DNA from: JAHFUA01 sp963733935
GTDB lineage: Bacteria > Acidobacteriota > Terriglobia > Terriglobales > Acidobacteriaceae
NCBI GenBank assembly: GCA_963733935.1
Contig: CAVTEQ010000015.1
Location: 186,001 to 250,000, forward strand
Length of the DNA stretch: 64,000 bases
Reading direction: 5' to 3'
The notes beneath the pieces were generated by a model. That model ran no database searches, was not told the origin of the DNA, and worked only from the letters and a program-made list of their open reading frames with translations. Of this stretch, positions 1 through 8,949 are shown piece by piece; the first letter of the stretch is position 1, and each line of letters opens with the position of its first letter. Position numbers and translations under genes: made by a program.

Positions 1-1557
1 CGGGGCAGAATTCTTTTGGCCGTTGGCGGCGCGGGCCTGCAGCGCCATGGTCACCACTCGGAACATATCGTCGGCGGGGGCTGGTTTGCCGGTCCAGATC
101 TCGAACTGCCGGGCGCCTTGCTGGACGAACATCTCGGCCCCGGTGATGACGTGCATCCCTTTGGCTCGAGCCATCTTTACCAAGCGGGTTTCCGCAGGGG
201 TATAGACCATTTCGAACAGAACGCGGGCGTTCAACTCTTTCTCACCCAGCGGCGACACCTTGCCGCCATTCATGCCCACCGGGGTGGCGTTGACGATAAC
301 GTCAAACTCCAGATCCCGCATCTGGGTGCGGTTGAGGAATTTGGCGCGCGCCTGCCGGGCCAGCTTTTGTCCGACCGAGGCGGTGCGGTTCATGATGAAA
401 ACCTCGGCCCCGCGCTCTTTCAAGCCGAACACGGCGGCGCGGGCTGCGCCTCCTGCCCCCACCACCAACACTTTGGCGTTTGCCAGGTGCAGACGCTGCT
501 CCAGCGGACGCACCACGCCGGCAACATCGGTGTTATAGCCATAGAGTTTGCCGTCCTGCGCGCGGATGACCGTATTGCAGGCGCCGATCTTCTCGCTAAC
601 CGTATCTGTATTGTCGAGGTATTGCAGGATCGCCTGCTTGTAGGGCATGGTGACGCTAAGCCCGTGCAGGGGAATATCGCGAACGCAGGCCATCAGGTCG
701 GCAATCGTGGTGGCATGCAGGGCCAGATAGACGCCGTTCACATTCTCGCGACGGAGGGCGGTGTTCATCATCAGCGGCGAAAGAGAATGCGCCACCGGGT
801 CGCCGGCCACGCCGTAGACCTTGGTGGCGGCGTCTACTTGCTCGAGGCGATAAGTCTCGCGCAGGGTGCGGGCGGCGATCTGGCCTGGAGCCGTCTCCTC
901 TCCCGGGTTGGCCGAGCCAAAGGTGAAGACACTGCCGGCGCGCACGCACAAGACCCGGCTGATGATGCCTTGCTCCCCCATGCACAAACCGATCATGGAA
1001 TGTTTTTCGCTTTCCCGTTCGAGAAACTTCATCATCACTACGTTGTCGTAGAGCGAGCCGGCAGTGCTGACCACCTTGTAATAGTCGGCCGGGAAGGCGG
1101 CCATTTTCTGGAATGTCTCCTGCAACTTGCGGGTAGCGCGGAAATCATGGAAAGAAAGAATGCTGGCCGCGGCGGCACGCAAGCGGTCTAAGTCTTTCGA
1201 TTTCAGGGCGCTTACACTCTCGAACTCCAAGTCAATGAACTGGCATCCGCAGGCGGCGGCCTTAACCAGAATGTCAACCTGGGCAGCCAGCGATCCGCGA
1301 AACTTACCTCCGCCCGCTGCCCGCCGGCAGGTGGCAACCAGCAGGGCTTCGGGGTGGTAATCGACGAAACGGCGTAGCTTTTGGAACACCGGAGCGTGTT
1401 GCTTCAAGTAGTCTAACCTTAACTCTATGAAAGGGTTATCCCGAACAGTCGCCTCCGCCTTCTCGACCAGTTCGACCGCCGTCGGGGCCTGCAGGGCCAC
1501 GCAAATCCGCGGAAGATGCAGTGGTAGCAAGCGCGGTATATAGGGGTGGCCGGCCAT
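1..1557 (-). CDS. aroDE: Bifunctional 3-dehydroquinate dehydratase / shikimate dehydrogenase (partial)
   Basis: This protein would carry out two consecutive steps of the shikimate pathway: dehydroquinate to dehydroshikimate, then NADPH-dependent reduction to shikimate. The 519 codons present read without a stop to the window edge, so the C-terminus is missing. Residues ~15-230 form a type I dehydroquinase, with the catalytic His in SFHDF and the Schiff-base Lys in YYKVVS. Residues ~245-519 form AroE, with an N-terminal substrate site (AHSLSP), the catalytic Lys in TMPYK, GYNTD and the nucleotide-binding GAGGAARAA. The ATG at 1557 is the first possible start, because an in-frame TAA lies just upstream. 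No strong Shine-Dalgarno sequence is visible. Confidence 0.93.
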   Translation of the reverse strand, partial: MAGHPYIPRLLPLHLPRICVALQAPTAVELVEKAEATVRDNPFIELRLDYLKQHAPVFQKLRRFVDYHPEALLVATCRRAAGGGKFRGSLAAQVDILVKAAACGCQFIDLEFESVSALKSKDLDRLRAAAASILSFHDFRATRKLQETFQKMAAFPADYYKVVSTAGSLYDNVVMMKFLERESEKHSMIGLCMGEQGIISRVLCVRAGSVFTFGSANPGEETAPGQIAARTLRETYRLEQVDAATKVYGVAGDPVAHSLSPLMMNTALRRENVNGVYLALHATTIADLMACVRDIPLHGLSVTMPYKQAILQYLDNTDTVSEKIGACNTVIRAQDGKLYGYNTDVAGVVRPLEQRLHLANAKVLVVGAGGAARAAVFGLKERGAEVFIMNRTASVGQKLARQARAKFLNRTQMRDLEFDVIVNATPVGMNGGKVSPLGEKELNARVLFEMVYTPAETRLVKMARAKGMHVITGAEMFVQQGARQFEIWTGKPAPADDMFRVVTMALQARAANGQKNSAP

Positions 1558-1805
1558 AGCGGAAAGCGCGTCATCTTACATTCGCACAACAAATGATGCA
1601 ATAAGCCTTTCGGCACCTTCTCCGGGGGTGCTCGAAAGGTCATGTTCGAAAAACCGGCAGGTCGGGTAACAGAGGTTACCTTGACCCCCTCGGTAACCAT
1701 TGCTAGTTTCGATGCAGACAGAGTTGGGCGCGAGGGTGCGTCTTGGGCGCATGGCTTGTGGCGGAATCAAGCACCCGCGTCCGGTTGGGAAATCGGGGAG
1801 GAACT

Positions 1806-3404
1806 ATGAAAGCTAGCGTAATGCTGCTGATGCTGGCGATGGCGACAGCCGCCGTTGCTCAGCAGGAGCAAACTCCAAAGGCGCAGGCTCCAGACGTCTC
1901 GGCAACCAATGTGGTCGCTCGGCAGCAAGCGCCAACCTACACGGATGTGAATTGCGCCGGCTTCATCACCAATCAGCCCTTGCAGACGCGTGGATACGTC
2001 GCCGGCGGGTGGGGCACGCCCCATGTGGTCCGGTTCTCCCAGCGCGACTACGTCTACCTGCAGGGCACAACCTTCTCGGTTGGCGCCCGGTACTCGATCA
2101 TTCGCCAGGAGCGCGACCCCAACCTCTATGAAACCTTTCGTGGACAGCATGCCATTCTGCGGCAACTAGGCCGCAATTATGCCGATGTCGGCCGGGTGCG
2201 TGTAATTTCCATCCGCGACAACGTGGCCATCTCCGAGGTGGAGTTTAGCTGCACGGACGTCATGGAAGGGGACGCGGCCATCCCCTTTGTCGAAAGACAG
2301 ACCCCTTCGCTGTACGGCAAGATCGTTTTCGACCGTTTCGCGCCGGCCAACGGAAAGCTCACCGGCAGAATCGTCCTGGCGAAGGACTTTGACAGCATGG
2401 CTTCCATGGGACGGAAGGTCTATCTGAATGTCGGCTCCAACCAGGGAGTTAAGGTCGGCGACTACTTCCGAGCCGTGCGCACCTACCATAGCTATCGCGA
2501 CGATGAGGTCGAGAATCTCTCGTTCAAAGCTTCCGCTTATGACGACATGCAAATCCCGGCAGGCGTGTTTCCTTACAGCCGCCTGCGCGAATTCCCGCGC
2601 ATGAGCCTGGGAGAAATGGTGGTGCTGGCCGTGAGCCCGACCAGCGCGACAGCCATGGTCACGCTGGCGTTCCAAGATATCCATCTCGGCGACGGGGTGG
2701 AACTGGAGGATGTTCGTCCGGTGACGGGAGAAGCCGAACCCTTGGCCTCGCCTCTGCCGCAGGACGCCAAAGAGGCGGCACAGCAACCCGCGGCAGCGCC
2801 ACAGCCACCGGTAATTGCGTGTTCGGCCGAGCCCGCGGAAGTGCACGCCGGCGAAAGCTCGACCATCACGTGTGATGCTTCGAGCGGAGACCAACGCCCG
2901 CTGTCATTCACCTTCAAGGCTCCCAATGGACGGCTGGTGCAACGGGAGAACAGCGCGGTCCTCGATACTCGTGACCTGGCCGCCGGGCCGGTGGAAGTGC
3001 AGGCCACGGTGAGCGACGACCGCGATCTGAGCGCAACGGCGAGAACCACCGTCAGCGTGGACGCACCTCGGGCCGCCTTGGCGCCTGCGAAACTGAACTA
3101 TGTTTCCTTTAAGCGCAACAGCGCCCGCGTGGACAACGCCGGCAAGGCCGTCCTGGATGGTGTAGCGCTGCGCCTCGAGCGCGATACCGGCAGCTCGCTG
3201 GTCGTGCTCGGTCTGGTGGAGTCGGGTGAAAACAAAGAGCTCGCTCAGCGGCGGGCGGCGAGCACGGCGGCCTACCTTACCCAGGAAAAAGGCATCGACC
3301 AGAAACGCCTGCAACTGCAGAATGGCGGGGAATACGGCGACAAGGCCGAGTTGTGGATGGTTCCGCCGGGAACCAAGCTCCAGGACGCGGATCTGAGGCA
3401 CTAA
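1806..3404 (+). CDS. Secreted protein with Ig-like segment and OmpA-like C-terminus
   Basis: This is a predicted periplasmic or envelope protein of 532 residues. The chosen ATG begins a clear signal peptide ending in AVAQQ and is preceded by GGGGAGG; an earlier in-frame start at 1743 would bury that signal. The middle contains a segment (VGSNQGVKVGDYFR) resembling surface-antigen or flagellar-assembly domains. An Ig-like stretch follows around residues 335-420 (CSAEPAEV...STITC). The last ~110 residues resemble a divergent OmpA peptidoglycan-binding domain (SARVDNAGKAVLDGVA, QRRAASTAAYL). The gene stands alone and is followed by a perfect terminator. The exact role is unknown. Confidence 0.75.
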   Translation: MKASVMLLMLAMATAAVAQQEQTPKAQAPDVSATNVVARQQAPTYTDVNCAGFITNQPLQTRGYVAGGWGTPHVVRFSQRDYVYLQGTTFSVGARYSIIRQERDPNLYETFRGQHAILRQLGRNYADVGRVRVISIRDNVAISEVEFSCTDVMEGDAAIPFVERQTPSLYGKIVFDRFAPANGKLTGRIVLAKDFDSMASMGRKVYLNVGSNQGVKVGDYFRAVRTYHSYRDDEVENLSFKASAYDDMQIPAGVFPYSRLREFPRMSLGEMVVLAVSPTSATAMVTLAFQDIHLGDGVELEDVRPVTGEAEPLASPLPQDAKEAAQQPAAAPQPPVIACSAEPAEVHAGESSTITCDASSGDQRPLSFTFKAPNGRLVQRENSAVLDTRDLAAGPVEVQATVSDDRDLSATARTTVSVDAPRAALAPAKLNYVSFKRNSARVDNAGKAVLDGVALRLERDTGSSLVVLGLVESGENKELAQRRAASTAAYLTQEKGIDQKRLQLQNGGEYGDKAELWMVPPGTKLQDADLRH

Positions 3405-3419
3405 GATTCCTAGATCGTC

Positions 3420-3456
3420 AAAAGGCCAGCGGAATAACCGCTGGCCTTTTGTTTTT
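3420..3456 (+). terminator. Rho-independent terminator
   Basis: Perfect 13-bp inverted repeat (AAAAGGCCAGCGG / CCGCTGGCCTTTT) around the 5-nt loop AATAA, followed by G and a T run. It begins 15 bp after the preceding stop codon. Confidence 0.93.
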
Positions 3457-3546
3457 GCTATCGATATCGATCGGGCAGAGGCCGGAGTTCCCGATGTACA
3501 CTTTCAACCGCTGCGAGGCCAAATATTAATTCCGGTCCGGAACAAG

Positions 3547-4323
3547 GTGATGCGCCAACAATCCGCGGCGAGGAGAAAGAGGCTGTTGCACGGCGCGGCG
3601 CTTGCCCTGCTGCTCGCCGGGACGGGATTTCGTTTTTCGCGCGGAATGCCTCGACCCCAGGCGAAGCCGGCAGTGCCGCCGGCTGCTTTTCTTCCGGTCC
3701 AATCCAAGAATGCCCAGGATCTGGGCGCCGGAAAGTTGCTGGTGGCGAGCCGGGAGCTCGGCGACCCGAATTTCGCTGAAACGGTTGTCTTGCTGGTTCA
3801 CTACGATGCCGAAGGGGCGGTCGGACTGATTCTCAACCGGCGCACGGATGTCCCGCTCTCCCGTGTATTCGAAGGGCTCAAGGCGGCGAAGGACCGTTCC
3901 GACCCGGTCTATCTGGGAGGTCCGGTCGGAGCCCCCGCGGCGTTTGCGTTGCTCAAGTCGCCGGCCAAGCTCGAAGGGGCGGAGCGCATTTTCGGTGAGG
4001 TCTACCTGATTTCCTCAAAAGCCCTCTTCGAACAGACCATCGCGACTCGGCCCGATCCCGGCGCTTTCCATGTTTATCTGGGCTACGCCGGATGGTCTAG
4101 CGATCAACTGCGCACGGAAGTAGAACTGGGCGCGTGGTTCATTTTCCCGGCGAATGCGGCAACGGTTTTTAATTCGGATCCGGATTCCCTGTGGCCGCAG
4201 ATGATCCGGAAAACCGAGCTCAAGCTCGCCGGAACCGAGCCTGCCGACACAGCACAGCGCCATGCAGCGGCTCTCATTTCCCTGCCGGCACGAACCCTTC
4301 CTCGTGAAACACTTCGGCGGTGA
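3547..4323 (+). CDS. YqgE/AlgH family protein (DUF179)
   Basis: The core (residues ~60-225) matches the YqgE/AlgH family: GKLLVASRELGDPNFAETV, a GLILNRR segment, YLGGPVG and a C-terminal GYAGWSSDQLRTEVELGAW block. The biochemical function of the family is not settled; AlgH was named for an effect on alginate regulation. The first ~55 residues are an extension with a hydrophobic stretch, possibly a leader or a misplaced start. Translation could begin at GTG 3547 or at the adjacent ATG 3550. The last ~50 bp overlap the 3' end of the convergent AMMECR1 gene. Confidence 0.85.
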   Translation: MMRQQSAARRKRLLHGAALALLLAGTGFRFSRGMPRPQAKPAVPPAAFLPVQSKNAQDLGAGKLLVASRELGDPNFAETVVLLVHYDAEGAVGLILNRRTDVPLSRVFEGLKAAKDRSDPVYLGGPVGAPAAFALLKSPAKLEGAERIFGEVYLISSKALFEQTIATRPDPGAFHVYLGYAGWSSDQLRTEVELGAWFIFPANAATVFNSDPDSLWPQMIRKTELKLAGTEPADTAQRHAAALISLPARTLPRETLRR

Positions 4324-4879
4324 AGGCTTCGATCACCGCCCCGCGCTCCCAGGCATCGGGGGGCAGTCCAGCTTTGTGGCAGGTTTCCGCCAGGAAGGTG
4401 GGCGCGTCCCAGCCGAATTCCAGCGCGACCTGGGGCAGCAGCAGCCCGCGCCGCGAGCCCAGGGTGACGACCAATCCATGGCGTCCGGCTTCGATATCCT
4501 CCGCCGCAATGGGCAGAATCGGTGACAGCACACTGATTTCGATCTTGAGCCGCGCGGCTTCTTCCGCCGTAACCGGCGGGAAGCGCGTGTCGTTGAAGGC
4601 GGCGGCGACTGCCGTTTCTGCTACCGTCCGATGAAGCGCCTTCACCGGATAAACATATCCGACACATCCGCGCAGGTTGCCGTCCAGGTGCAGAGTAGTG
4701 AAAGCGCCGCGGGGCTCGAGCAGACGCGGAGAAGCAGGATTCAGTTCCAGCTTGTGCCCGGCGAGAGCCGCATCAATGGCTTGGTGCGCCAGACGCAGCA
4801 ACTCCGTCCGTTCTTCGGGCGAAAGCGGCGGCGGCTCTGCCGTCTCGGTGGCCGGCGAGTTCTCAGGTTGCGGCGACAT
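4274..4879 (-). CDS. AMMECR1 domain protein (AmmeMemoRadiSam system protein A)
   Basis: A 201-residue AMMECR1 protein. The hallmark core LRGCVGYVYPVKALHRTV is followed by the family blocks around FNDTRFPPVT, LKIEISVLSP and GLLLPQVALEFGWDAPTFL. A Pro/Glu-rich N-terminus precedes the domain. In bacteria these proteins usually occur with a MEMO1 homologue and a radical SAM protein, but neither is adjacent here. The start overlaps the 3' end of pgsA by 17 bp on the same strand, so translation is probably coupled to it. The molecular activity is not established. Confidence 0.88.
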   Translation of the reverse strand: MSPQPENSPATETAEPPPLSPEERTELLRLAHQAIDAALAGHKLELNPASPRLLEPRGAFTTLHLDGNLRGCVGYVYPVKALHRTVAETAVAAAFNDTRFPPVTAEEAARLKIEISVLSPILPIAAEDIEAGRHGLVVTLGSRRGLLLPQVALEFGWDAPTFLAETCHKAGLPPDAWERGAVIEAFTAEVFHEEGFVPAGK

Positions 4880-5513
4880 TGTTTTTCCTGCGCCGGCTCA
4901 GGACAAACGCGCGCCGGCGGCGCTTGACCGCGCTGCGGTCGATGCGCGACCAGAAGGCGGCGAAGTAATCCACCGCCGAGACCACCGATACTGCCACCAT
5001 GAACCAGATGGAAAGGTGCGCGATTATGTCAATGGGCAGGATGAAATTGGGGGTGATGTTCCAGTACATCCACTTGTGATCGAGAATCACCGCCACCACG
5101 CTTACCATCTGCACGCAGGTCTTGAACTTTCCCAGGTCACTGGCCTCGATGGTGAAGCCTTCGTTGGCGGCGATGGAACGCAAGCCGCTTACCAAAAACT
5201 CGCGCCCCACGATCACCACGGCAATCCAGGCCGGCACGACGCGTGGATTGAACTGAACCAGGGCAATGAAAGAGGCGGCGATCATCAGCTTGTCGGCCAG
5301 CGGGTCGAGCAGCATGCCGAGCGTGGTGATCTGCCCACGGCGCCGCGCCAGATAGCCGTCGAAGGTGTCGGTGAGCGAAGCGGCAATGAACAGCAGCGAG
5401 GTCAGCAGCTCCCGCTGCCCGTGCACGCTGGAAAGGTGCTGCGTCCTCAGCATCCACATCAGCAGGGGGATGCTGGCGATGCGGCTCAGCGTAATGTAGT
5501 TGGGCAAATTCAC
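4863..5513 (-). CDS. pgsA: CDP-diacylglycerol--glycerol-3-phosphate 3-phosphatidyltransferase
   Basis: An inner-membrane enzyme making phosphatidylglycerol phosphate, the committed step to phosphatidylglycerol. The 216-residue protein carries the full CDP-alcohol phosphotransferase signature D-x2-DG-x2-AR-x8-G-x3-D-x3-D (DTFDGYLARR ... G ... DPLAD). It has several hydrophobic helices and a very basic C-terminus. I chose GTG 5513 because it directly precedes NLPNYITLSRI, the usual PgsA N-terminus. The frame stays open upstream, but that stretch has no family similarity. It is followed by, and overlaps, the AMMECR1 gene. Confidence 0.92.
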   Translation of the reverse strand: MNLPNYITLSRIASIPLLMWMLRTQHLSSVHGQRELLTSLLFIAASLTDTFDGYLARRRGQITTLGMLLDPLADKLMIAASFIALVQFNPRVVPAWIAVVIVGREFLVSGLRSIAANEGFTIEASDLGKFKTCVQMVSVVAVILDHKWMYWNITPNFILPIDIIAHLSIWFMVAVSVVSAVDYFAAFWSRIDRSAVKRRRRAFVLSRRRKNNVAAT

Positions 5514-5787
5514 GGGGCATCCGCCAGACACACGAGAACGGTGTGCCTTCGGGCGGGCATCGGGACGGTTGATTATCCCGCACGGCGGAGAGAGAAGCAA
5601 TGATGGAGGAGAATTGGTAGCGGGCCTTCCGACCAGCCAACCACCCGCGCTTTGGACTCGAGGACTTTCCAGAGTGCATTCTTTGTCCCGAGAGAGTTGG
5701 CCGTAAACCGGGTGCAATCCCGCGGAGACCCCTGGAGTAGAATCGGCCCTGCTTTCATCCAGATGGCAATCATCCGGGGAGTAATGA

Positions 5788-6555
5788 ATGAAAACACCTG
5801 CATTATTTGACTTAACTGGCCGGGTAGCTGTCGTGACCGGCGGTAATGGCGGAATTGGCCGCAGCATTGCGCTGGGATTGGCCGAAGCCGGGGCTGCCGT
5901 CGCAGTGTTTGGACGCAACGACGAAAAGAACCAACGGGTGCTTTCCGAATTGAAAGTAATCGGTGTTCCATCGGTTGCGGTGAGGGTTGATGTGACCGAT
6001 CGCGCCGCATTGGAGCCCGCCCTTAACAGGGTCGAGAGCGAGCTCGGTGGCATCGGCATCCTGGTAAATAACGCAGGCAACGTGTCGCTGAGCGGTGGGG
6101 TGTTGCAGGAAACATCTGAAGATTGGGACAACGTCATCGAGACGCAACTCAATGCAGTTTTCCTGCTTTCGAAGCTCGCTGCCAGATCGATGCTGAGTCG
6201 TAAAGGTGGGAAGATTATTAACCTTGGCAGTATGTACTCGTTCTTTGGGTCCGGGCTCGTCCCCTCGTACAGCGCGGCGAAAGGAGCGATCATCCAACTG
6301 ACCAAGTCAATGGCCATTGAACTCGCCCCGCACAACATTCAAGTCAATGCGATCGCGCCAGGGTGGATTGAAACGGACATGACGGCGCCTGTACGTACCA
6401 TGCCCATGAACGACGAAATTCTTGCGCGGACCCCGGCCGGCCGATGGGGCCAACCGGAGGAAGTTGCCGGAACGGCTGTGTACTTGGCCTCGCGGGCTTC
6501 GGACTTCGTTACCGGTACTACGATTCGTGTCGATGGCGGTTATGCGATCCGATGA
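5788..6555 (+). CDS. SDR family NAD(P)-dependent oxidoreductase
   Basis: A classical short-chain dehydrogenase of 255 residues. The cofactor motif TGGNGGIG lies near residue 17, NNAG near 89, and a catalytic Ser is in NLGSMYS. The YxxxK catalytic pair is in SYSAAK, and the C-terminal end GTTIRVDGGYAIR is typical. The overall pattern (LFDLTGRVAVVTGG..., ETDMT...) is closest to KduD/glucose-dehydrogenase-like sugar-acid dehydrogenases, but the substrate cannot be read from sequence. It is a single gene, divergent from pgsA across a 274-bp gap. Confidence 0.88.
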   Translation: MKTPALFDLTGRVAVVTGGNGGIGRSIALGLAEAGAAVAVFGRNDEKNQRVLSELKVIGVPSVAVRVDVTDRAALEPALNRVESELGGIGILVNNAGNVSLSGGVLQETSEDWDNVIETQLNAVFLLSKLAARSMLSRKGGKIINLGSMYSFFGSGLVPSYSAAKGAIIQLTKSMAIELAPHNIQVNAIAPGWIETDMTAPVRTMPMNDEILARTPAGRWGQPEEVAGTAVYLASRASDFVTGTTIRVDGGYAIR

Positions 6556-6658
6556 CATTCCGAACGTAACTCAGACTGAAACGACAGGCATCCACCCCGT
6601 TTCCTAGCCGGGCTTGTGCTAGCATCTCGGGTCGCATCCTGCTTCCCAAGGAATCCTC

Positions 6659-7222
6659 ATGCGGAAGACCTCCATATCGCTAACGGTTGTTGTGTTTGTG
6701 GTGGCATCGATGTTCGATCTACACGCCGCCAGCCTGGCGGGCGTGACCCTCCCGGACACGGTACAGGCGGGGGGCACGACGCTGGCGCTCAATGGCCTGG
6801 GATTGCGAAAGAAGTTCGTGGTGAAGGTCTACGTCGTGGGACTCTACCTGGAGCAGAAGTCGTCGGATGCTGGCGCCATCCTCAAGGCCGACGCGCCCAA
6901 GCGGATCGTTATGCACTTCGTGCACGACGCCAGCAAGAACCAGATGGCGGATGCCTTCGACGAGTCGTTCAACAACAATGCGCCGGACGCCAAAAAGACC
7001 ATGAAGGCCGAGATCGACCGGTTCCTCGCCGCGCTAGAGCCCGTCAAGGAGGGCGACCAACTGGTCTTCACTTACCTCCCAGGCACGGGCACGACCCTCG
7101 CTATCAACGGCAAGGACAAGCTGACCATTGCCGCTCCAGCCTTCGGCCCAGTGCTCTTCTCAGTGTGGCTCGGGCCGAAGCCACCCAATGCCGACCTGAA
7201 AAAGGGGATACTCGGGCAGTAG
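6659..7222 (+). CDS. Secreted chalcone isomerase-like protein
   Basis: This 187-residue protein begins with a signal peptide (cleavage near LHAASLA) and continues as a chalcone-isomerase-like fold: LNGLGLRKKFVVKVYVVGLYLE, a middle VMHFVHDASKNQMADAF, and the C-terminal block TTLAINGKDKLTIAAPAFGPVLFSVWLGPKP. Bacterial members are not flavonoid enzymes; binding of fatty acids or other hydrophobic ligands is the usual guess. The ATG follows an AAGGA ribosome site. It stands alone between the SDR gene and the convergent gdh region. Confidence 0.8.
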   Translation: MRKTSISLTVVVFVVASMFDLHAASLAGVTLPDTVQAGGTTLALNGLGLRKKFVVKVYVVGLYLEQKSSDAGAILKADAPKRIVMHFVHDASKNQMADAFDESFNNNAPDAKKTMKAEIDRFLAALEPVKEGDQLVFTYLPGTGTTLAINGKDKLTIAAPAFGPVLFSVWLGPKPPNADLKKGILGQ

Positions 7223-7259
7223 AAAACATCCTTAGGTGCCGCTACGAAGGAATTTCCGG

Positions 7260-7434
7260 CTACTTGGCGGATGTTCCACGAGTCTTAGCTCCAGCATAGA
7301 ACTTGCGGAGCTTCCGCGCACGCTCCTTGGCAGGGAGGCGCGATAAATGGCGATCGAGAGCCTCGACCACGCGCTCGGCGGCTTCCTCAATTCTCGTCAG
7401 CCTCGGTCGGTTTCTTAGGTGGCAGCGCGGCCAT
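7260..7434 (-). pseudogene. Small charged protein, apparently frameshifted
   Basis: An ATG at 7434, six bases after the gdh stop, opens MAALPPKKPTEADEN and stops at once. In the next frame a convincing sequence continues: IEEAAERVVEALDRHL, then AKERARKLRKFYAG, ending at TAG 7260. Removing one base around 7388-7394 joins the two halves into one ~57-residue basic, helical protein. I recognise no family. It would be the last gene of a gdh operon. The break may be a sequencing error or real decay. Confidence 0.5.
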
Positions 7435-7440
7435 GCGACC

Positions 7441-8706
7441 CTACGCGTAAATCCCGCGCTGCCTGATTGTGAACGCCACGCGATCAATCGCCAGCATGTA
7501 CGCCGCAATGCGATTGTTTACGCTGTGGGTTTCGGCATAGCGCACCACATCCTCGAATGAAGACCGCATGATGTGCTCGAGCTGCTCGTTCACCACCGAT
7601 TCCTTCCAGAAGTAGCCTTGCCGGTCCTGCACCCACTCGAAGTAGCTGGCGGTGACGCCGCCGGCGTTGGCCAGAATGTCGGGGATGACGAACACTTTCT
7701 TCTCTGTCAGGATGTCATCGGCGGCGGAAGTGGTGGGGCCGTTCGCGCCCTCGCACAGGATCCTGGCCTGCACCTTGTAGGCGTTCTGGGTGGTGATGAC
7801 GTTCTCGGTGGCGGCGGGAATCAGGACGTCGCAATCGGTGACCAGCAGGTCGGCGGGATCGTGCGCCTCTGCTCCGGCGAAACCATGGATGGTGCCTTGG
7901 CGCCGGCGATGCTCCAGGAGGGCATCCACGTCGATGCCATTCTTGTTGTAGAGTCCGCCGTCGACCTCGGCGATGCCGATGATCTTGTATCCCTGCTCGT
8001 GCATCAGGTGCGCGGCATTGGAGCCGACATTGCCGAATCCCTGCATGACCACGCGGGTCTCGTCGCGATTCATCCCCAGCTTCTTGAGAGCTTCGTCGCA
8101 GGCCACCATCAGGCCGCGACCGGTGGCCTCGCGGCGGCCGCGAGAGCCGCCCATGTTGAGCGGCTTGCCGGTGACCACGGCGGTCACCGTCTGCCGCATG
8201 TGCATGGAGTAGGTATCCATCATCCACGCCATGATCTGCTCGTTGGTGTTCACGTCGGGCGCGGGAACATCCTTCTCCGGGCCGATGAACTCCATGAGCT
8301 CCGCCGTGTACCGCCGGGTGATGCGCTCCAGTTCGCCCATGGAGAGCTTGTGCGGGTCGCAGACGACACCGCCCTTGGCGCCGCCGAACGGGATGTTGAC
8401 CACGGCGCACTTCCAGGTCATCCAACTGGCCAGCGCGCGCACTTCGTCGAGCGTGAGGTCGGGCGAGTAGCGGACGCCGCCCTTGGAGGGGCCGCGCGCG
8501 ATCGAGTGCTGCACGCGGTACCCGGTAAACACCTCCAGGGTGCCGTTGTCCATGGCCACGGGGATGTGCACGATGAGCTCGCGGGTGGGATAGCGCAGGA
8601 TCTTCCACAGGCCCTCGTCGAGGTTCAGCTTGCGGGCGGCCAGGTCAAAGCGCGCGGCTTGCGATTCCCAGGGATTGGACTCCTTCTCCAGCGCGGTCGT
8701 GCTCAT
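7441..8706 (-). CDS. gdhA: Glu/Leu/Phe/Val family dehydrogenase (glutamate dehydrogenase)
   Basis: The enzyme interconverts glutamate and 2-oxoglutarate plus ammonia using NAD(P). The substrate domain contains GGVRYSP and the family signature around the catalytic Lys (VNIPFGGAKGGVVCDP). The Rossmann half contains VVMQGFGNVGSNAAHLM. At 421 residues it fits the family. I used the ATG at 8706 because GGAG sits seven bases upstream; an in-frame start at 8724 lacks this. The leader carries a terminator-like hairpin at 8730-8755. A small frameshifted reading frame follows downstream. Confidence 0.92.
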   Translation of the reverse strand: MSTTALEKESNPWESQAARFDLAARKLNLDEGLWKILRYPTRELIVHIPVAMDNGTLEVFTGYRVQHSIARGPSKGGVRYSPDLTLDEVRALASWMTWKCAVVNIPFGGAKGGVVCDPHKLSMGELERITRRYTAELMEFIGPEKDVPAPDVNTNEQIMAWMMDTYSMHMRQTVTAVVTGKPLNMGGSRGRREATGRGLMVACDEALKKLGMNRDETRVVMQGFGNVGSNAAHLMHEQGYKIIGIAEVDGGLYNKNGIDVDALLEHRRRQGTIHGFAGAEAHDPADLLVTDCDVLIPAATENVITTQNAYKVQARILCEGANGPTTSAADDILTEKKVFVIPDILANAGGVTASYFEWVQDRQGYFWKESVVNEQLEHIMRSSFEDVVRYAETHSVNNRIAAYMLAIDRVAFTIRQRGIYA

Positions 8707-8729
8707 AGGCAGGCTCCGATGCAAGACGT

Positions 8730-8755
8730 AAAAAAAGGGCCACAGGATGTGCCCT
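8730..8755 (-). terminator. Terminator-like hairpin in the gdh 5' leader (possible attenuator)
   Basis: Read on the minus strand: AGGGC, ACA, a short TCC loop, TGT, one bulged G, GCCCT, then seven T residues. It lies about 24 bases before the gdh ATG. No minus-strand gene lies upstream for it to terminate, so it is either the end of a short leader RNA or an attenuator. Confidence 0.55.
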
Positions 8756-8949
8756 GGCTCCGTTCGGCGAGAGACAAGTATAGGTAGGCGGCACGGCGGA
8801 AGGCAAGCTGCGGATTCCTGCCCGTTATCCCTTGAATCTTATGACCCTTGGACAGGGGCAAACCGGCCGCAAATTTCCTTGCCGAGGGCCGAAAACCGCG
8901 CCAGGACCTGGAAATCGGCCAGCAAAAATTCCTGGCGATTTTCACACGC

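Noticed and set aside
16..1191. Long open frame antisense to aroDE
   Set aside because: It is the shadow of a clear AroD-AroE protein; its own sequence has no recognisable domain.
5514..6338. Upstream extension of the pgsA frame
   Set aside because: It is antisense to the SDR gene and has no similarity to PgsA; the family N-terminus starts at GTG 5513.
7573..8787. 404-codon open frame antisense to gdh
   Set aside because: Shadow of glutamate dehydrogenase.
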